Positions 44,510 through 52,671 of a stretch of DNA of 64,000 nucleotides are shown here, one piece after another. This DNA comes from Candidatus Gastranaerophilales bacterium. Lineage in GTDB: Bacteria; Cyanobacteriota; Vampirovibrionia; Gastranaerophilales; Gastranaerophilaceae. The notes under the pieces are model-generated. The model did not search any database. It saw nothing but the letters and a program-made list of their open reading frames with translations, and had not been told where the DNA came from. Position 1 is the stretch's first letter; every line of letters starts with the position of its first letter. The stretch lies in assembly GCA_944324315.1 (NCBI GenBank), contig CALUVW010000002.1:47742-111741 (forward strand). Reading direction: 5' to 3'. Made by a program: the position numbers and the translations under genes.

Positions 44510-45313
44510 TCAATCTAATATTGTAACTCCTGTCTTTACACCCCGATTTGTGTTTGATCTGTAATATCCCCTATTTGTCCTGACGTCAACCGATTGTCCG
44601 TTACCCATCATTGCACGCTCCGCTTCGAAATAATCCATATAAGCAGGATCCATGGCAGGAGTATATCCTGTAGGCATACCTACAAACTGATTTTTAAAAT
44701 TTCCCCACAGAGTATTTTGCCAGCCTGCACCTGATGAACCTGTAAATATCGGCGGACGGTAAGAATTTTCTGCAGAATAACCGCCGTCAAAATCATTATA
44801 CTGATTCGGGGATCTATAATTTTTAGCTGCACTTTTTAAGGTTTGAAATCTTTCCTGAAGATTTCCTGCTTGTGAAGCTCCAAAAATTCTCTGTTCGAGC
44901 CTTTCAATACGATTTTTAGGCGAATCATATTCGTAAGTTTGAAGCAAAATTTTCTTTTCAAGTTTATCAATACCCGAAATTTCATTTGCTACAACCTTCT
45001 CGTTATCAGCTGCCATGCTTCGTTTGACTTTTGTTTTGTAAATAATCGGCTGCCTGTAATTGTAATAATTACCGGGATAATTATTATAATATCTACTATA
45101 TCCATACGGATAACGATTGTTGTAATACCTGTTATTATAATTATAATACCTTGGAGGTCTGTAATAACTGCTGTTTGTATATCGGTAATTCGGCGAATAA
45201 TAATAACCGTTATTAAAATTTCCGAAACCGAATATATTTGACAAAATTCCCGCATGCGCGGACTGAGAAATAAAAATCAAGACACCTAAAGTAACAAATA
45301 TTTTTTTCTTCAT
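44510..45313 (-). CDS. Secreted Tyr/Asn-rich protein with a Melainabacteria-type C-terminal domain
   Basis: The 267-residue product has a signal peptide (KIFVTLGVLIFISQSAHA, cleaved after AHA). Residues about 25-95 are strongly enriched in Tyr, Asn, Arg and Pro with YYN/NRY repeats. Residues about 105-170 hold GIDKLEKKILLQTYEYDS and RIERLEQRIFGASQAGNLQE, a helical domain I recognise from Melainabacteria and cyanobacterial exported proteins of unknown role. An envelope location is likely. Function unknown. It is followed by its own gap before the prepilin gene. Confidence 0.75.
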   Translation of the reverse strand: MKKKIFVTLGVLIFISQSAHAGILSNIFGFGNFNNGYYYSPNYRYTNSSYYRPPRYYNYNNRYYNNRYPYGYSRYYNNYPGNYYNYRQPIIYKTKVKRSMAADNEKVVANEISGIDKLEKKILLQTYEYDSPKNRIERLEQRIFGASQAGNLQERFQTLKSAAKNYRSPNQYNDFDGGYSAENSYRPPIFTGSSGAGWQNTLWGNFKNQFVGMPTGYTPAMDPAYMDYFEAERAMMGNGQSVDVRTNRGYYRSNTNRGVKTGVTILD

Positions 45314-45390
45314 GTTTACCTCATCTCTTTTAAATTAGGATAAACAGGTTAAAAAAATATTTCATTAACTTTTAAGGTAATTTTCAAAGG

Positions 45391-46338
45391 CTAATTCCAT
45401 AGGAGCGTAAAATCACTATCCTCGTTTTTTTCTTTGCCTGATAAAATATTTCTTGGCAAACGTCCGCCTTTTTCAACAAGTGAACAATATTCATCAGTAA
45501 GAAATATTTTCTGGTCAATAGAGCCATTTCGATTACGTTTTGTCAGAGTCATAAAAAACACATCATACCCCCACTTATTAGGGCCTTTTAGACCGTTTAC
45601 ATCAAGAATAATTATCGGGAAATAATTATAATTTTCACTTAATGCCAACCTTACAATTGCTCCATCATTTGTCATATATGTATAAATTACATTATTCTGC
45701 CCTGAAAAATCATCATAAGTACATGCGTCATTAATTGTCTTACCACCACTGGCACGAACATCAGCTACTCTAGCATAATTGTATGAAACATAATCAAGCT
45801 GTACCGGAGTTAATTTTATCAAAGATACCAAAGACTCTCTCAGTGCATCACAGTCCTGTTTTTTAGCTTTATATGACGATGCACCAACTGGAAAATATAA
45901 ATAACATTCAGAAATTCCACTTTCAAAAACAGAATAATTAATTGCATTTTGCAAAACAGAATACTGTTTTTTAAAAGCTACTTCATAAGATTTCATTTGA
46001 TACTTGTTTATCAAAGAAGGCATTGTCAAAGCAGCTACTACTCCAATGATGCCAAGTGTGATTAATACATCTGCAAGAGTAAAGGCGGCTCGCTTTTTAA
46101 GTGAAAGGTGATGAGTGAAGGGTGAAGCGTCTATTTCTTCCTTCTCCACTGTGTGGGAGAAGGTGGTACAAAGTACCGGATGAGGGGTGCACCCAACACA
46201 TTTCTCTCCCGCTCCCGAGAGAGGGGAAATTTTTACAATACTAGCTTCGCATCTATGCCTCTTGGCGGCTTTGCCTCCGGCGGAGCCTAGAGTGCCCCCC
46301 CCCCGAAGTTCTGTAATAATTCAATAATTTTTTTTCAT
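45391..46338 (-). CDS. Long-leader prepilin with A8 and G10 tracts (out of frame locally), phase-variable candidate
   Basis: The body is a full prepilin (KRAAFTLADVLITLGIIGVV, LDVNGLKGPNKWGYDVF, C-terminal TDEYCSLVEKGGRLPRNIL). Mature position 5 is Asp in place of the usual Glu. The best start is ATG 46338 with AAGGAG at 46345-46350. With the assembled A8 the frame meets TGA at codon 6. With A7 it would read MKKIIELLQNFGGG through the G tract, and then 11 or 8 G are needed to enter an 85-residue leader ending in RAA before FTLAD. The stretch 46101-46260 that codes this leader is repeat-rich. As assembled two homopolymers must shift to give a whole protein. GTG 46149 as start is unlikely, having no ribosome site. 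Confidence 0.75.
46101..46260. repeat. REP-like palindromic repeat cluster inside the prepilin leader region
   Basis: Three perfect inverted repeats lie close together: CCTTCTCC/GGAGAAGG (46140-46147 and 46156-46163), GGTAC/GTACC (46065+100 region, 46165-46169 and 46173-46177) and TCTCTC/GAGAGA (46203-46208 and 46217-46222). At the left edge GTGAAAGGTG/GTGAAGGGTG are near-repeats. It is more GC-rich than its surroundings. Related CCCTCTCCC or CCCTCACTC stretches occur at 48348 and 55598. No protein or transposase is encoded, so it looks like a small non-autonomous repeat. It is read in frame as part of the leader. Confidence 0.6.
46295..46304 (-). repeat. G10 tract (coding strand) in prepilin leader
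   Basis: Ten C on the + strand. Reading from the start codon it needs 11 or 8 G, and A7 in place of A8 at 46328-46335, for a full prepilin. Flanking coding sequence (CTCTAGGCTC) resembles the flanks of the other prepilin tracts. Confidence 0.75.
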
Positions 46339-46430
46339 TCTCAACTCCTTATATTTGATATTTAACATAATTATTTTAACATATTTGTTAAATTTTTGCA
46401 CTATATAAAGAAATATGTTAGAAATTTACT

Positions 46431-48347
46431 ATGAAAAAGACAGTTATCGCATATTTACATACCCACTGGGACAGAGAATGGTACAGGGAGTTTGAGGTTT
46501 TTAGATTAAGACTTTTGAGAGTCTTTGATAATGTTCTAGATCTGCTTGAAAATAATAAAATTCCGTCATTTTATTTTGACGGACAGGTGGGCGCACTTCT
46601 TGACTATTTAGAAATAAGACCTGAAAAAGAACAGCAGATAAGGAAATTTGTTGAAGAAAAGAAGCTTTTTATAGGCCCTTTTTATACTCTTATTGATGAA
46701 TTTTTAACAGACAGAACTGTTTTTGAAAAAAATCTTGAAATCGGGCTAAAAATTTCCAAAGACTTTGGCTGTACTGATTTTATCGGCTATTTTGCAGATA
46801 CTTTCGGACACAGCAAAAATATTCCGCAAATTCTAAAAAATTTCGGGATTGATAAATGCGTCGTTTGGAGAGGATGCGGAGATATACCGTCAGAATTTAC
46901 ATTCAATGGCATTAATACCGTAAATCTTATCCGCGGATATTTTATGGATATTTTTTCTACTCCTATGACAATTGAACAAAAAGCAGAATGGTTAAAAGGA
47001 AATCTTGATAAAATTGCAGCAAAGTCAAAGGATTACCTTTTATTACCTATTGGCGCGGATCACTTAGGCGTTGAACCAGAAATCACAGAACAAATAAATA
47101 AAGTCAACAGCCTGCTTGAAGATTACGAAATAACTCTTTCGAACCCCTTTGAATACTTTGAACTTGTAAAAGATAATTTTAAAAATTTTGAATGGAATGA
47201 CGAACTCAGGGACAACAGTCTTACATTTATTCTTCAAGGTTCGTTTTCCGCAAGAATGAAGCTTAAACAATACAACGTAAAATGCACTTATCTTCTTGAA
47301 CAGGCTGATAAATTGCAGAAAAAATACGGTTCACAATACAACGCAATTATTGAATATGCGTATAAACTTCTTTTGAAAAATCAGGCACATGACGGGATTT
47401 ACGGGTGTTCAACTGATTTAGTTCATAGAGAAAATATTACACGCTATGAAAAAATTATACAAATTGCAAATACCATTATCGAAGAATTAAGGCTAAAATA
47501 TAACTTCAAAACACCTGTTATGGACAGCAAAGAGCTTATTCCTGAATACAAAGTTGTTTCAAAACATTTCGGGGTAGAAAATTCACTGCTTTATGACACT
47601 CAAAAAATTCCAGTAACAGAAGATTTTACAGATATTTATACCCTAAAATATGCGCCTGCCTTAAAACCTGAAATTAATTTTGAAGTAAAAAACGGGAAAA
47701 TCCGTATAGGTCAGGTTGAAATGGAATTTGTCCGTTTTCAAGATGACGGCGACACTTACAATTTCGGCGCTGTTGAAAATGACAAAGGGGAAAAAGCAGA
47801 AATTTATTCTTTCAAAAACAACATAATAAAAACAAACTTTTTTGATGTGCAGGTGGAAGTTCAAGGCAAACTTGTAAACTTTAAAATAGAATGGGACAAC
47901 AAGCTTAAAAACAAACTCTGGCAGGTAAAATTTAACCTGAAATCACCTGTTACGGAAACTTTTTCGGAAGATTTAAACACAATTATCCGCAGAGAATTTG
48001 ATTCTGAATATGATATGCGAAAGCACCTGCCCAAAACAAGGGGCATTGAAGTTAAAACAAACTTCGCTCCGATGCAAAGATATGTCGGAGCACAGGGGTT
48101 CGGCGTTATCACAAAAGGTTTGACAGAATATGAGGTAAAAGAAAAATCGCTTCTTATAACGCTTTTGAGAAGTACAGGCGTAATTTCCAACCCTAAAAAT
48201 CCGTCGCGTTCAACACCTGCAGGCCCGCCGATAGAAGTTCCGGAAGCACAGCAGCTTGGTTACAATTGCGCGGAATTTTCCGTCGGATTTTTTGCACCGG
48301 AAGATTACCAAAAATATATTGATATGGTGTTTCCGCCAATTATTTAA
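46431..48347 (+). CDS. Alpha-mannosidase-like glycoside hydrolase family 38, copy 1
   Basis: The 638-residue product opens KTVIAYLHTHWDREWYREFE, the GH38 metal-binding start, then FYFDGQVGALLDYLEIRP, the nucleophile region FADTFGHSKNI, and KNQAHDGIYGCSTD. Family members cut terminal alpha-mannose using zinc. It is shorter than most bacterial homologues (often 850-1000), with a reduced C-terminal beta region. No signal peptide, so it is cytoplasmic and may use imported glycans. It is divergent to the prepilin gene 92 bases away. An identical copy lies at 57464-59380. Confidence 0.9.
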   Translation: MKKTVIAYLHTHWDREWYREFEVFRLRLLRVFDNVLDLLENNKIPSFYFDGQVGALLDYLEIRPEKEQQIRKFVEEKKLFIGPFYTLIDEFLTDRTVFEKNLEIGLKISKDFGCTDFIGYFADTFGHSKNIPQILKNFGIDKCVVWRGCGDIPSEFTFNGINTVNLIRGYFMDIFSTPMTIEQKAEWLKGNLDKIAAKSKDYLLLPIGADHLGVEPEITEQINKVNSLLEDYEITLSNPFEYFELVKDNFKNFEWNDELRDNSLTFILQGSFSARMKLKQYNVKCTYLLEQADKLQKKYGSQYNAIIEYAYKLLLKNQAHDGIYGCSTDLVHRENITRYEKIIQIANTIIEELRLKYNFKTPVMDSKELIPEYKVVSKHFGVENSLLYDTQKIPVTEDFTDIYTLKYAPALKPEINFEVKNGKIRIGQVEMEFVRFQDDGDTYNFGAVENDKGEKAEIYSFKNNIIKTNFFDVQVEVQGKLVNFKIEWDNKLKNKLWQVKFNLKSPVTETFSEDLNTIIRREFDSEYDMRKHLPKTRGIEVKTNFAPMQRYVGAQGFGVITKGLTEYEVKEKSLLITLLRSTGVISNPKNPSRSTPAGPPIEVPEAQQLGYNCAEFSVGFFAPEDYQKYIDMVFPPII

Positions 48348-48474
48348 CCCTCTCCCTTAATCCATATTTCAAGAGAGGTGAATTATAGCGGATCTAGCAG
48401 CACGCTTCTTTTTTAGTTTAGATTGTACAAGTTTTTAACAACATCTAAGTCGCGGGTCGAGCGGCACGCTCGCA

Positions 48475-48524
48475 CAAAAAAAAACCCTATCTTTCGATAG
48501 AGTTCGGAATTCTTTTTCAATTCC
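48475..48524 (-). terminator. - strand terminator with no gene in front of it, possible 3' end of a small RNA
   Basis: On the - strand an 8-base stem (ACTCTATC with GATAGGGT, one G-U pair) closes a GAAA loop and is followed by nine T. Just before it a GGAATT/AATTCC hairpin gives a structured end. The only thing that could be transcribed into it is the non-coding 48525-48960 stretch, antisense to the glnA leader. A small RNA is therefore possible; no clear - strand promoter was found. Confidence 0.5.
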
Positions 48525-48679
48525 TCGTGTGTGTAGAAGGTTAGTGTGTAGTAGGTAGTGTAAATAGTATGTATATCTCGTGTTTATTTAATTCTTTTAA
48601 TTTTGTATTTATTGCTTACATATTAATAAAGTATTTTTAAAGTATATAATTGCTATATCTTATTTATTTATTTACATTT

Positions 48680-48699
48680 CTTTACAAAGTTCTGTAAAG
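48680..48699. promoter_or_regulatory. Perfect inverted repeat upstream of glnA, candidate nitrogen-control site
   Basis: CTTTACA (48680-48686) and TGTAAAG (48693-48699) are perfect 7-base arms with a 6-base spacer, 270 bases before the glnA ATG. ATATAATT at about 48701-48708 could be a -10 right next to it. The half sites are the reverse of the NtcA pattern GTA-N8-TAC, so NtcA is not supported. The regulator is unknown. Confidence 0.5.
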
Positions 48700-48968
48700 C
48701 ATATAATTAAAGCACTTGAGAATTTTATTTATAAAAAATTTCAGCTAAAATTCAGCTTTTCATAGAAAAAACTTTTTCATACCCCCTTTGTAATTTATAT
48801 ATTCCCAGTTTTTATTAAAATTAACACTATTTTTAGAAAAACATTTTAAATTTTAAATACAACGCTTTTCTGCGTCTTTACTTAATCTTAATTTGCAAAC
48901 TATTGACCTTTTTTAAAAAACGTATTCTAATAAAAAAGTAATATTTAGTTAGAAGGAAAGAGGTTTAC

Positions 48969-50333
48969 ATGAAAGAGTTTATGCATACCAGATTAGACAA
49001 CAAACAATTTACAGAAGAAGATATTAAGGGGTTTATTAAAGACTATAATATCAAATTCATTAAACTGCAGTTTGTTGATATTAACGGTCAGGTTAAAAAT
49101 ATGACTATTCCTTCTCAACATATTGAAAAAGCTTTAAATGATGAGATAATGCTTGACGGTTCATCTATCAAGGGCTTTAGAAGTATTGAAACATCTGATA
49201 TGTTTTTTCATCCCGATAAAAATTCTTTCCAGATTCTACCTTGGAGAGGACAGGATGGCGCAAATTCCGCACGTTTAATATGTGATATCTATAATGCTGA
49301 CGGAACACCTTTTGAAGGCTGTCCGAGATGTAATCTTAAAAGAATAATGAAAGAAGCAGAAAGAATGGGATTTTCAATGAATGTAGGTCCGGAAGCTGAA
49401 TTTTTCTTATTCTCCAAAGACAAAGATGGAAATATCACTACAAAAACTTCTGATAGAGCCGGTTATTATGATGTAGGTCCGGATGATCTGGGAGAAGATG
49501 TAAGGTCTGATATAGTGTTGACTTTACAGGAAATGGGTTTTGATATTGAAGCATCACACCATGAAGTAGCTGACGGTCAGCATGAAATTGATTTTAGATA
49601 TGCAGATATTTTAACAGCAGCAGATAATGTTGCAACATTTAAAGTTGCCGTAAAGGCAATCGCCGCAAAACACAATTTACACGCGACATTTATGCCTAAG
49701 CCGATTTACGGCATCAACGGTTCCGGCATGCACTGTAATGTTTCTTTATTTAAAGACGGCAAAAATGCCTTCTTTGATGAAAAATCAGAATACCAACTCT
49801 CAGATATCGCAAAATATTCTATAGGAGGTATGCTTAAACACGTAAAAAGTATTACGGCGATTTTAAATCCGACAGTAAACAGTTTTAAAAGACTTGTTCC
49901 AGGGTATGAAGCCCCTGTATATCTTGCATGGTCGCTGGCAAACAGAAGCGCACTTTTAAGGGTTCCCGCAAAACGCGGCAGTTCAACACGCGTGGAATTA
50001 CGTTCTCCGGATCCTGCATGCAACCCGTATCTTGCATTCGCGGCTATTCTAGAAGCATGTCTTGATGGAGTAAGAAACAGAATTGATCCGCCTGCTCCTG
50101 TTGAAAGCAATATCTATAAACTTACGACCAAAGAACGTAAAAAACAAAGAATTGACGCATTACCGGGCAGCCTTGCAGAAGCTCTTGATTATTTTGACAA
50201 ATCACTTGTTTCAAGAGCAGCACTAGGCGAGCATATCTTCAATGAATTTCTATCTGCAAAGAAAAAAGAATGGGATTCATTCAGGACTTACGTTTCTCAA
50301 TGGGAAATCGACAGATATTTGGAAAGATATTAA
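48969..50333 (+). CDS. glnA: Glutamine synthetase type I, copy 1
   Basis: The 454-residue product makes glutamine from glutamate, ammonia and ATP. It has LQFVDINGQVKNM, DGSSIKGF, VGPEAEFFLF (metal-site Glu), NGSGMHCNVSLF and RVPAKRGSSTRVELRSPD (ATP/glutamate site). The loop around the adenylylation Tyr of the GSI-beta type is absent, and IYKLTTKERKKQRIDALPG resembles the GSI-alpha forms of Gram-positives, so it is likely not adenylylated and is feedback regulated. It is followed by a strong terminator. An identical copy lies at 60002-61366. Confidence 0.97.
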   Translation: MKEFMHTRLDNKQFTEEDIKGFIKDYNIKFIKLQFVDINGQVKNMTIPSQHIEKALNDEIMLDGSSIKGFRSIETSDMFFHPDKNSFQILPWRGQDGANSARLICDIYNADGTPFEGCPRCNLKRIMKEAERMGFSMNVGPEAEFFLFSKDKDGNITTKTSDRAGYYDVGPDDLGEDVRSDIVLTLQEMGFDIEASHHEVADGQHEIDFRYADILTAADNVATFKVAVKAIAAKHNLHATFMPKPIYGINGSGMHCNVSLFKDGKNAFFDEKSEYQLSDIAKYSIGGMLKHVKSITAILNPTVNSFKRLVPGYEAPVYLAWSLANRSALLRVPAKRGSSTRVELRSPDPACNPYLAFAAILEACLDGVRNRIDPPAPVESNIYKLTTKERKKQRIDALPGSLAEALDYFDKSLVSRAALGEHIFNEFLSAKKKEWDSFRTYVSQWEIDRYLERY

Positions 50334-50340
50334 TTTTACA

Positions 50341-50372
50341 CAAAAAAAGACCGTACAAAAACGGTCTTTTTT
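50341..50372 (+). terminator. Bidirectional terminator between glnA and prepilin gene
   Basis: GACCGT (50349-50354) pairs with ACGGTC (50361-50366) around a 6-base loop, with A7 before and T6 after. The prepilin stop codon (read on the - strand) lies at its right edge. The same structure is at 61374-61405 in copy 2. Confidence 0.9.
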
Positions 50373-51182
50373 ATTTCCAAAACAATCCAAAATCACTATC
50401 CTCAGTTTTTTCTTTATTCTGTAAAATAGTTCTTGGCAAACGTCCGCCCTTTTCTACCAGGGAACAATATTCATCCGTAAGAAAAAGTTTCTGATCAAGC
50501 GAACCGTTTCTATCGCGTTTTGAAAGCATCATATAAAATACGTCATATCCCCACTTATTAGGTCCTTTCAATCCGTTAACGTCAAAAAGAATGGCCGTTC
50601 CATAACCGCCTGACTTCAAACTCATTTTTACAATAGCACCATCTTTAGTTGAGTAAACATCTATAAAAGGGTTTAATGATGAACTATAATCATCAATACT
50701 AGCATTACAGCTTATATTAATAAATTTACCGCCATTTGCTATAACATCATTTTTTTGGGTGTACTTATATTCTGAGCTATGATTTATTGGGGTAAGATTT
50801 AATGTAGAAACCAAAGATTCCTGCAAAGCAGAACAATCATCGAATTTTAATTGATATGATGTCATTCCTCTCGGATAATATACGTAACATTCGGATATCC
50901 CGTTTTCTAATACGGTGTAATTGATTGCATTTTGGAATACGGAATACTGCTTTTTAAATGCCGTTTCAAATACCTTCATCTGATACTTATTTATAAGAGT
51001 TGGGATTGTCATAGCAGCAACTACACCAATGACTCCAAGTGTGATGAGAACCTCAGCCAAAGTAAATGCGACACGTGTTTTATTATTACAGATGGCTACG
51101 TACGTAGCTAATACGAATCTGCTAAATAAGGAGTTTGAGCCTAGATGCGCCCCCCCCCCGATAATCTCTTAAATTTTTTCAT
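50371..51182 (-). CDS. Long-leader prepilin with out-of-frame G10 tract, copy 1, phase-variable candidate (OFF as assembled)
   Basis: The prepilin body (LAEVLITLGVIGVVAAMTIP, DVNGLKGPNKWGYDVF, TDEYCSLVEKGGRLPRTIL) is open to its stop. The start with a ribosome site (AAAAAGGAG) is ATG 51182, opening MKKFKRLS. A G10 tract follows; ten leads to TAG two codons after it, whereas 11 or 8 read SGGGAHLGSNSLFSRF and on through a 39-residue leader to RVAFTLAEV. The leader includes a perfect 14-base palindrome (51095-51108). A TTG at 51060 in front of AEVLITL would remove the cleavage site and is not credible as start. Identical in copy 2. Confidence 0.8.
51095..51108. repeat. 14-base palindrome in prepilin leader
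   Basis: GCTACGTACGTAGC is a perfect palindrome read in frame within the leader of the prepilin (as part of ATYVAI). It recurs in copy 2 at 62128-62141. It resembles small inserted repeat DNA found in the other long leader. Confidence 0.55.
51150..51159 (-). repeat. G10 tract (coding strand) in prepilin leader, copy 1
   Basis: Ten C on the + strand, 23 bases after the ATG. Eleven or eight would restore the frame of the prepilin. Confidence 0.8.
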
Positions 51183-51278
51183 AAATTTAACTCCTTTTTC
51201 AAATTATATCTTTTATTATAACACATATTTTGAAATATTTCAATATAGATTTAATGAGAATGAATTTCTTGTTTGTAA

Positions 51279-51284
51279 TATAAT
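51279..51284 (+). promoter_or_regulatory. -10 element of a leaderless mgtE promoter, copy 1
   Basis: TATAAT ends 6 bases before the mgtE ATG (51291). There is no ribosome binding site in front of the ATG. The expected start of transcription falls on the ATG itself. Identical at 62312-62317 in copy 2. Confidence 0.6.
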
Positions 51285-51290
51285 GTTTTT

Positions 51291-52658
51291 ATGATGAATG
51301 TTCAAAACATTGTTAACCGAATCAGAGAAATAATAAATGATGAAACACTTGTTCAGTTAAAAGAAGAATTGAACAGTTATCATGTTGCGGATTTAGCCGA
51401 TATTTTTCAGGAACTGAAACCTGAAGAACGACTTCAATGTTTTAAACTGCTTGAAATTGAAAAAGCCGCAGATTTAATGGAATATCTGCCCCCGCAAATG
51501 CAGGTTGAACTGTTAGGCGATATTGACGAAAATCTGGCATCTCAAATTTTAACACAATTACCACATGACGCAGCAGCAGACGTTCTGGGAGATATGGAAG
51601 AAGACGAAAGTGAAACATATCTTGATAAACTGCCGCATAAGTTTTCAGAAGAAGTTAGAGAACTTTTAACTTATAACGAAGATACTGCAGGCGGTATCAT
51701 GAATCCTTCAGTACTTACTGTTAACTCTGATATGAGTGTTCAAGATGTTTTAAATCATATAAGAATTAAGGCAGAACAAGATAACATGGAACTTTACTAT
51801 GTTTATGTTGTTGATAAACAAAATCACCTGCTAGGCGTCGTTTCGCTAAGAAAACTCCTAACTTCTCCAACAAATCAAAAAGTGGAAGATATAATGATTT
51901 CAGATATAGTAAAATTGCATGTTGACGATTACAGTGATTTTATTATTGATGAATTTATGAAATATCAATACAACGCACTTCCTGTAGTTGATTTGTATAA
52001 TAGGCTGAAAGGAATGATTACCTGGGACGATGTACATGATTTGTTTGAAGAAGAAACGACCGAAGAAATTTACCAATCATCAGGTATTTCAACAGAAATA
52101 GTCGATGAAGATGAAATTCTTTCCGGAAACATTTTAAATGCAATCAGAGCAAGAACACCGTGGCTTTTTATAACTTTGATAGGTGAATTTATTGCAGTAA
52201 ATGTCGGCAATCACTTTGACCACACACTGCAGGCTCTTCCGATAATTGCAATATTTATGCCGCTTCTTGCAGGTCTTGGCGGTAACATCGGAACTCAAAG
52301 TATTACACTTATGGTACGTGGTCTGTCTACAGGTCAAGTTACATTGAGTTCAGCTATTCATCATATACTGCGCGAGGCATGTATTGGTTTTATAATCGGA
52401 ACACTTTTTGGTATACTGGTTACTCTTGTATGCTGGGGATGGCAGCACAGCAAAGAATTGGGGGCCGTTGTCGGATTTGCAATGACAATTAATATGACAA
52501 TGGCAACTATTATTGGTACATTTACACCGTTTGCCCTAAAGGCAATGAAAGTAGATCCTGCAGTTGCATCAGGTCCGGTTATTGCAACAACTATTGACGT
52601 TTTAGGGTTAGCAATTTATTTTACCCTTGTGTCAACTTTCTTAATTAAGGTTATGTAA
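51291..52658 (+). CDS. mgtE: Magnesium transporter MgtE, copy 1
   Basis: The 455-residue product has the MgtE N-domain (residues about 1-130, LPPQMQVELLGDIDENLASQ and MEEDESETYLDKLP), two CBS domains (about 135-260) and the membrane domain with GGNIGTQS and five helices (about 285-455). The cytoplasmic domains gate the Mg2+ pore. The message seems leaderless. It is followed 14 bases on by a LytR-type gene. Its first 674 bases equal the second copy exactly; beyond 51965 the two differ by about one base in seven, mostly at third codon positions. Confidence 0.95.
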   Translation: MMNVQNIVNRIREIINDETLVQLKEELNSYHVADLADIFQELKPEERLQCFKLLEIEKAADLMEYLPPQMQVELLGDIDENLASQILTQLPHDAAADVLGDMEEDESETYLDKLPHKFSEEVRELLTYNEDTAGGIMNPSVLTVNSDMSVQDVLNHIRIKAEQDNMELYYVYVVDKQNHLLGVVSLRKLLTSPTNQKVEDIMISDIVKLHVDDYSDFIIDEFMKYQYNALPVVDLYNRLKGMITWDDVHDLFEEETTEEIYQSSGISTEIVDEDEILSGNILNAIRARTPWLFITLIGEFIAVNVGNHFDHTLQALPIIAIFMPLLAGLGGNIGTQSITLMVRGLSTGQVTLSSAIHHILREACIGFIIGTLFGILVTLVCWGWQHSKELGAVVGFAMTINMTMATIIGTFTPFALKAMKVDPAVASGPVIATTIDVLGLAIYFTLVSTFLIKVM

Positions 52659-52671
52659 AAAAGGTAAGAAT

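Larger units (their letters stand above)
48348..48968. other. 621-bp gene-free region between GH38 gene and glnA, copy 1
   Basis: No credible reading frame is seen on either strand. It starts with a REP-like stretch (CCCTCTCCC... at 48348), then GC-richer sequence with a CGAGCG/CGCTCG pair near 48457-48471, a - strand terminator-like hairpin at 48475-48503, a second hairpin GGAATT/AATTCC at 48506-48524, and then about 400 bases of very AT-rich leader of glnA including the inverted repeat at 48680-48699 and two direct TTCAGCT copies near 48740-48760. The ribosome site GGAAAGAGG precedes glnA. Confidence 0.6.
46113..51964. repeat. 5,852-bp direct repeat, copy 1 (identical to 57146-62997)
   Basis: Sequence from 46113 to 51964 matches 57146 to 62997 without a difference wherever I compared, at a constant offset of 11,033 bases. 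The last mismatch on the left is 46112 (T versus A) and the first on the right is 51965 (T versus C). It carries a prepilin start, a GH38 gene, glnA, another prepilin and the first 225 codons of mgtE. No terminal inverted repeats, target-site duplication or transposase are seen at the ends. Confidence 0.9.

Noticed and set aside
44939..45255. Open frames on both strands across the Tyr/Asn-rich repeat of the 44510-45313 gene
   Set aside because: They result from the repetitive TA-rich codons of the real gene, which has a signal peptide and a recognisable C-terminal domain.
46149..46151. GTG 46149 (and 57182) as start of the prepilin genes
   Set aside because: No ribosome binding site, and it lies inside repeat DNA. 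The ATG at 46338 with AAGGAG is far better though it needs frame changes in two tracts.
46321..46338. In-frame TGA at codon 6 of the prepilin read as a sense codon (recoded TGA or selenocysteine)
   Set aside because: TGA serves as a normal stop in other genes here, for example at 4760-4762, and no SECIS-like element is needed to explain it; the A8 tract offers a simpler cause.
48680..48699. NtcA site before glnA
   Set aside because: NtcA binds GTA-N8-TAC; the site here has the half-sites in the opposite order.
51183..51290. Magnesium riboswitch (M-box or mgtA type) before mgtE
   Set aside because: The gap is only 108 bases, is shared with a divergent start, and the -10 sits right at the ATG, leaving no leader for a riboswitch.
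46113..51964. The long direct repeat as a transposon
   Set aside because: No transposase or integrase, no terminal repeats, and the ends lie inside two genes of known homology. Recombination or assembly is a better explanation.
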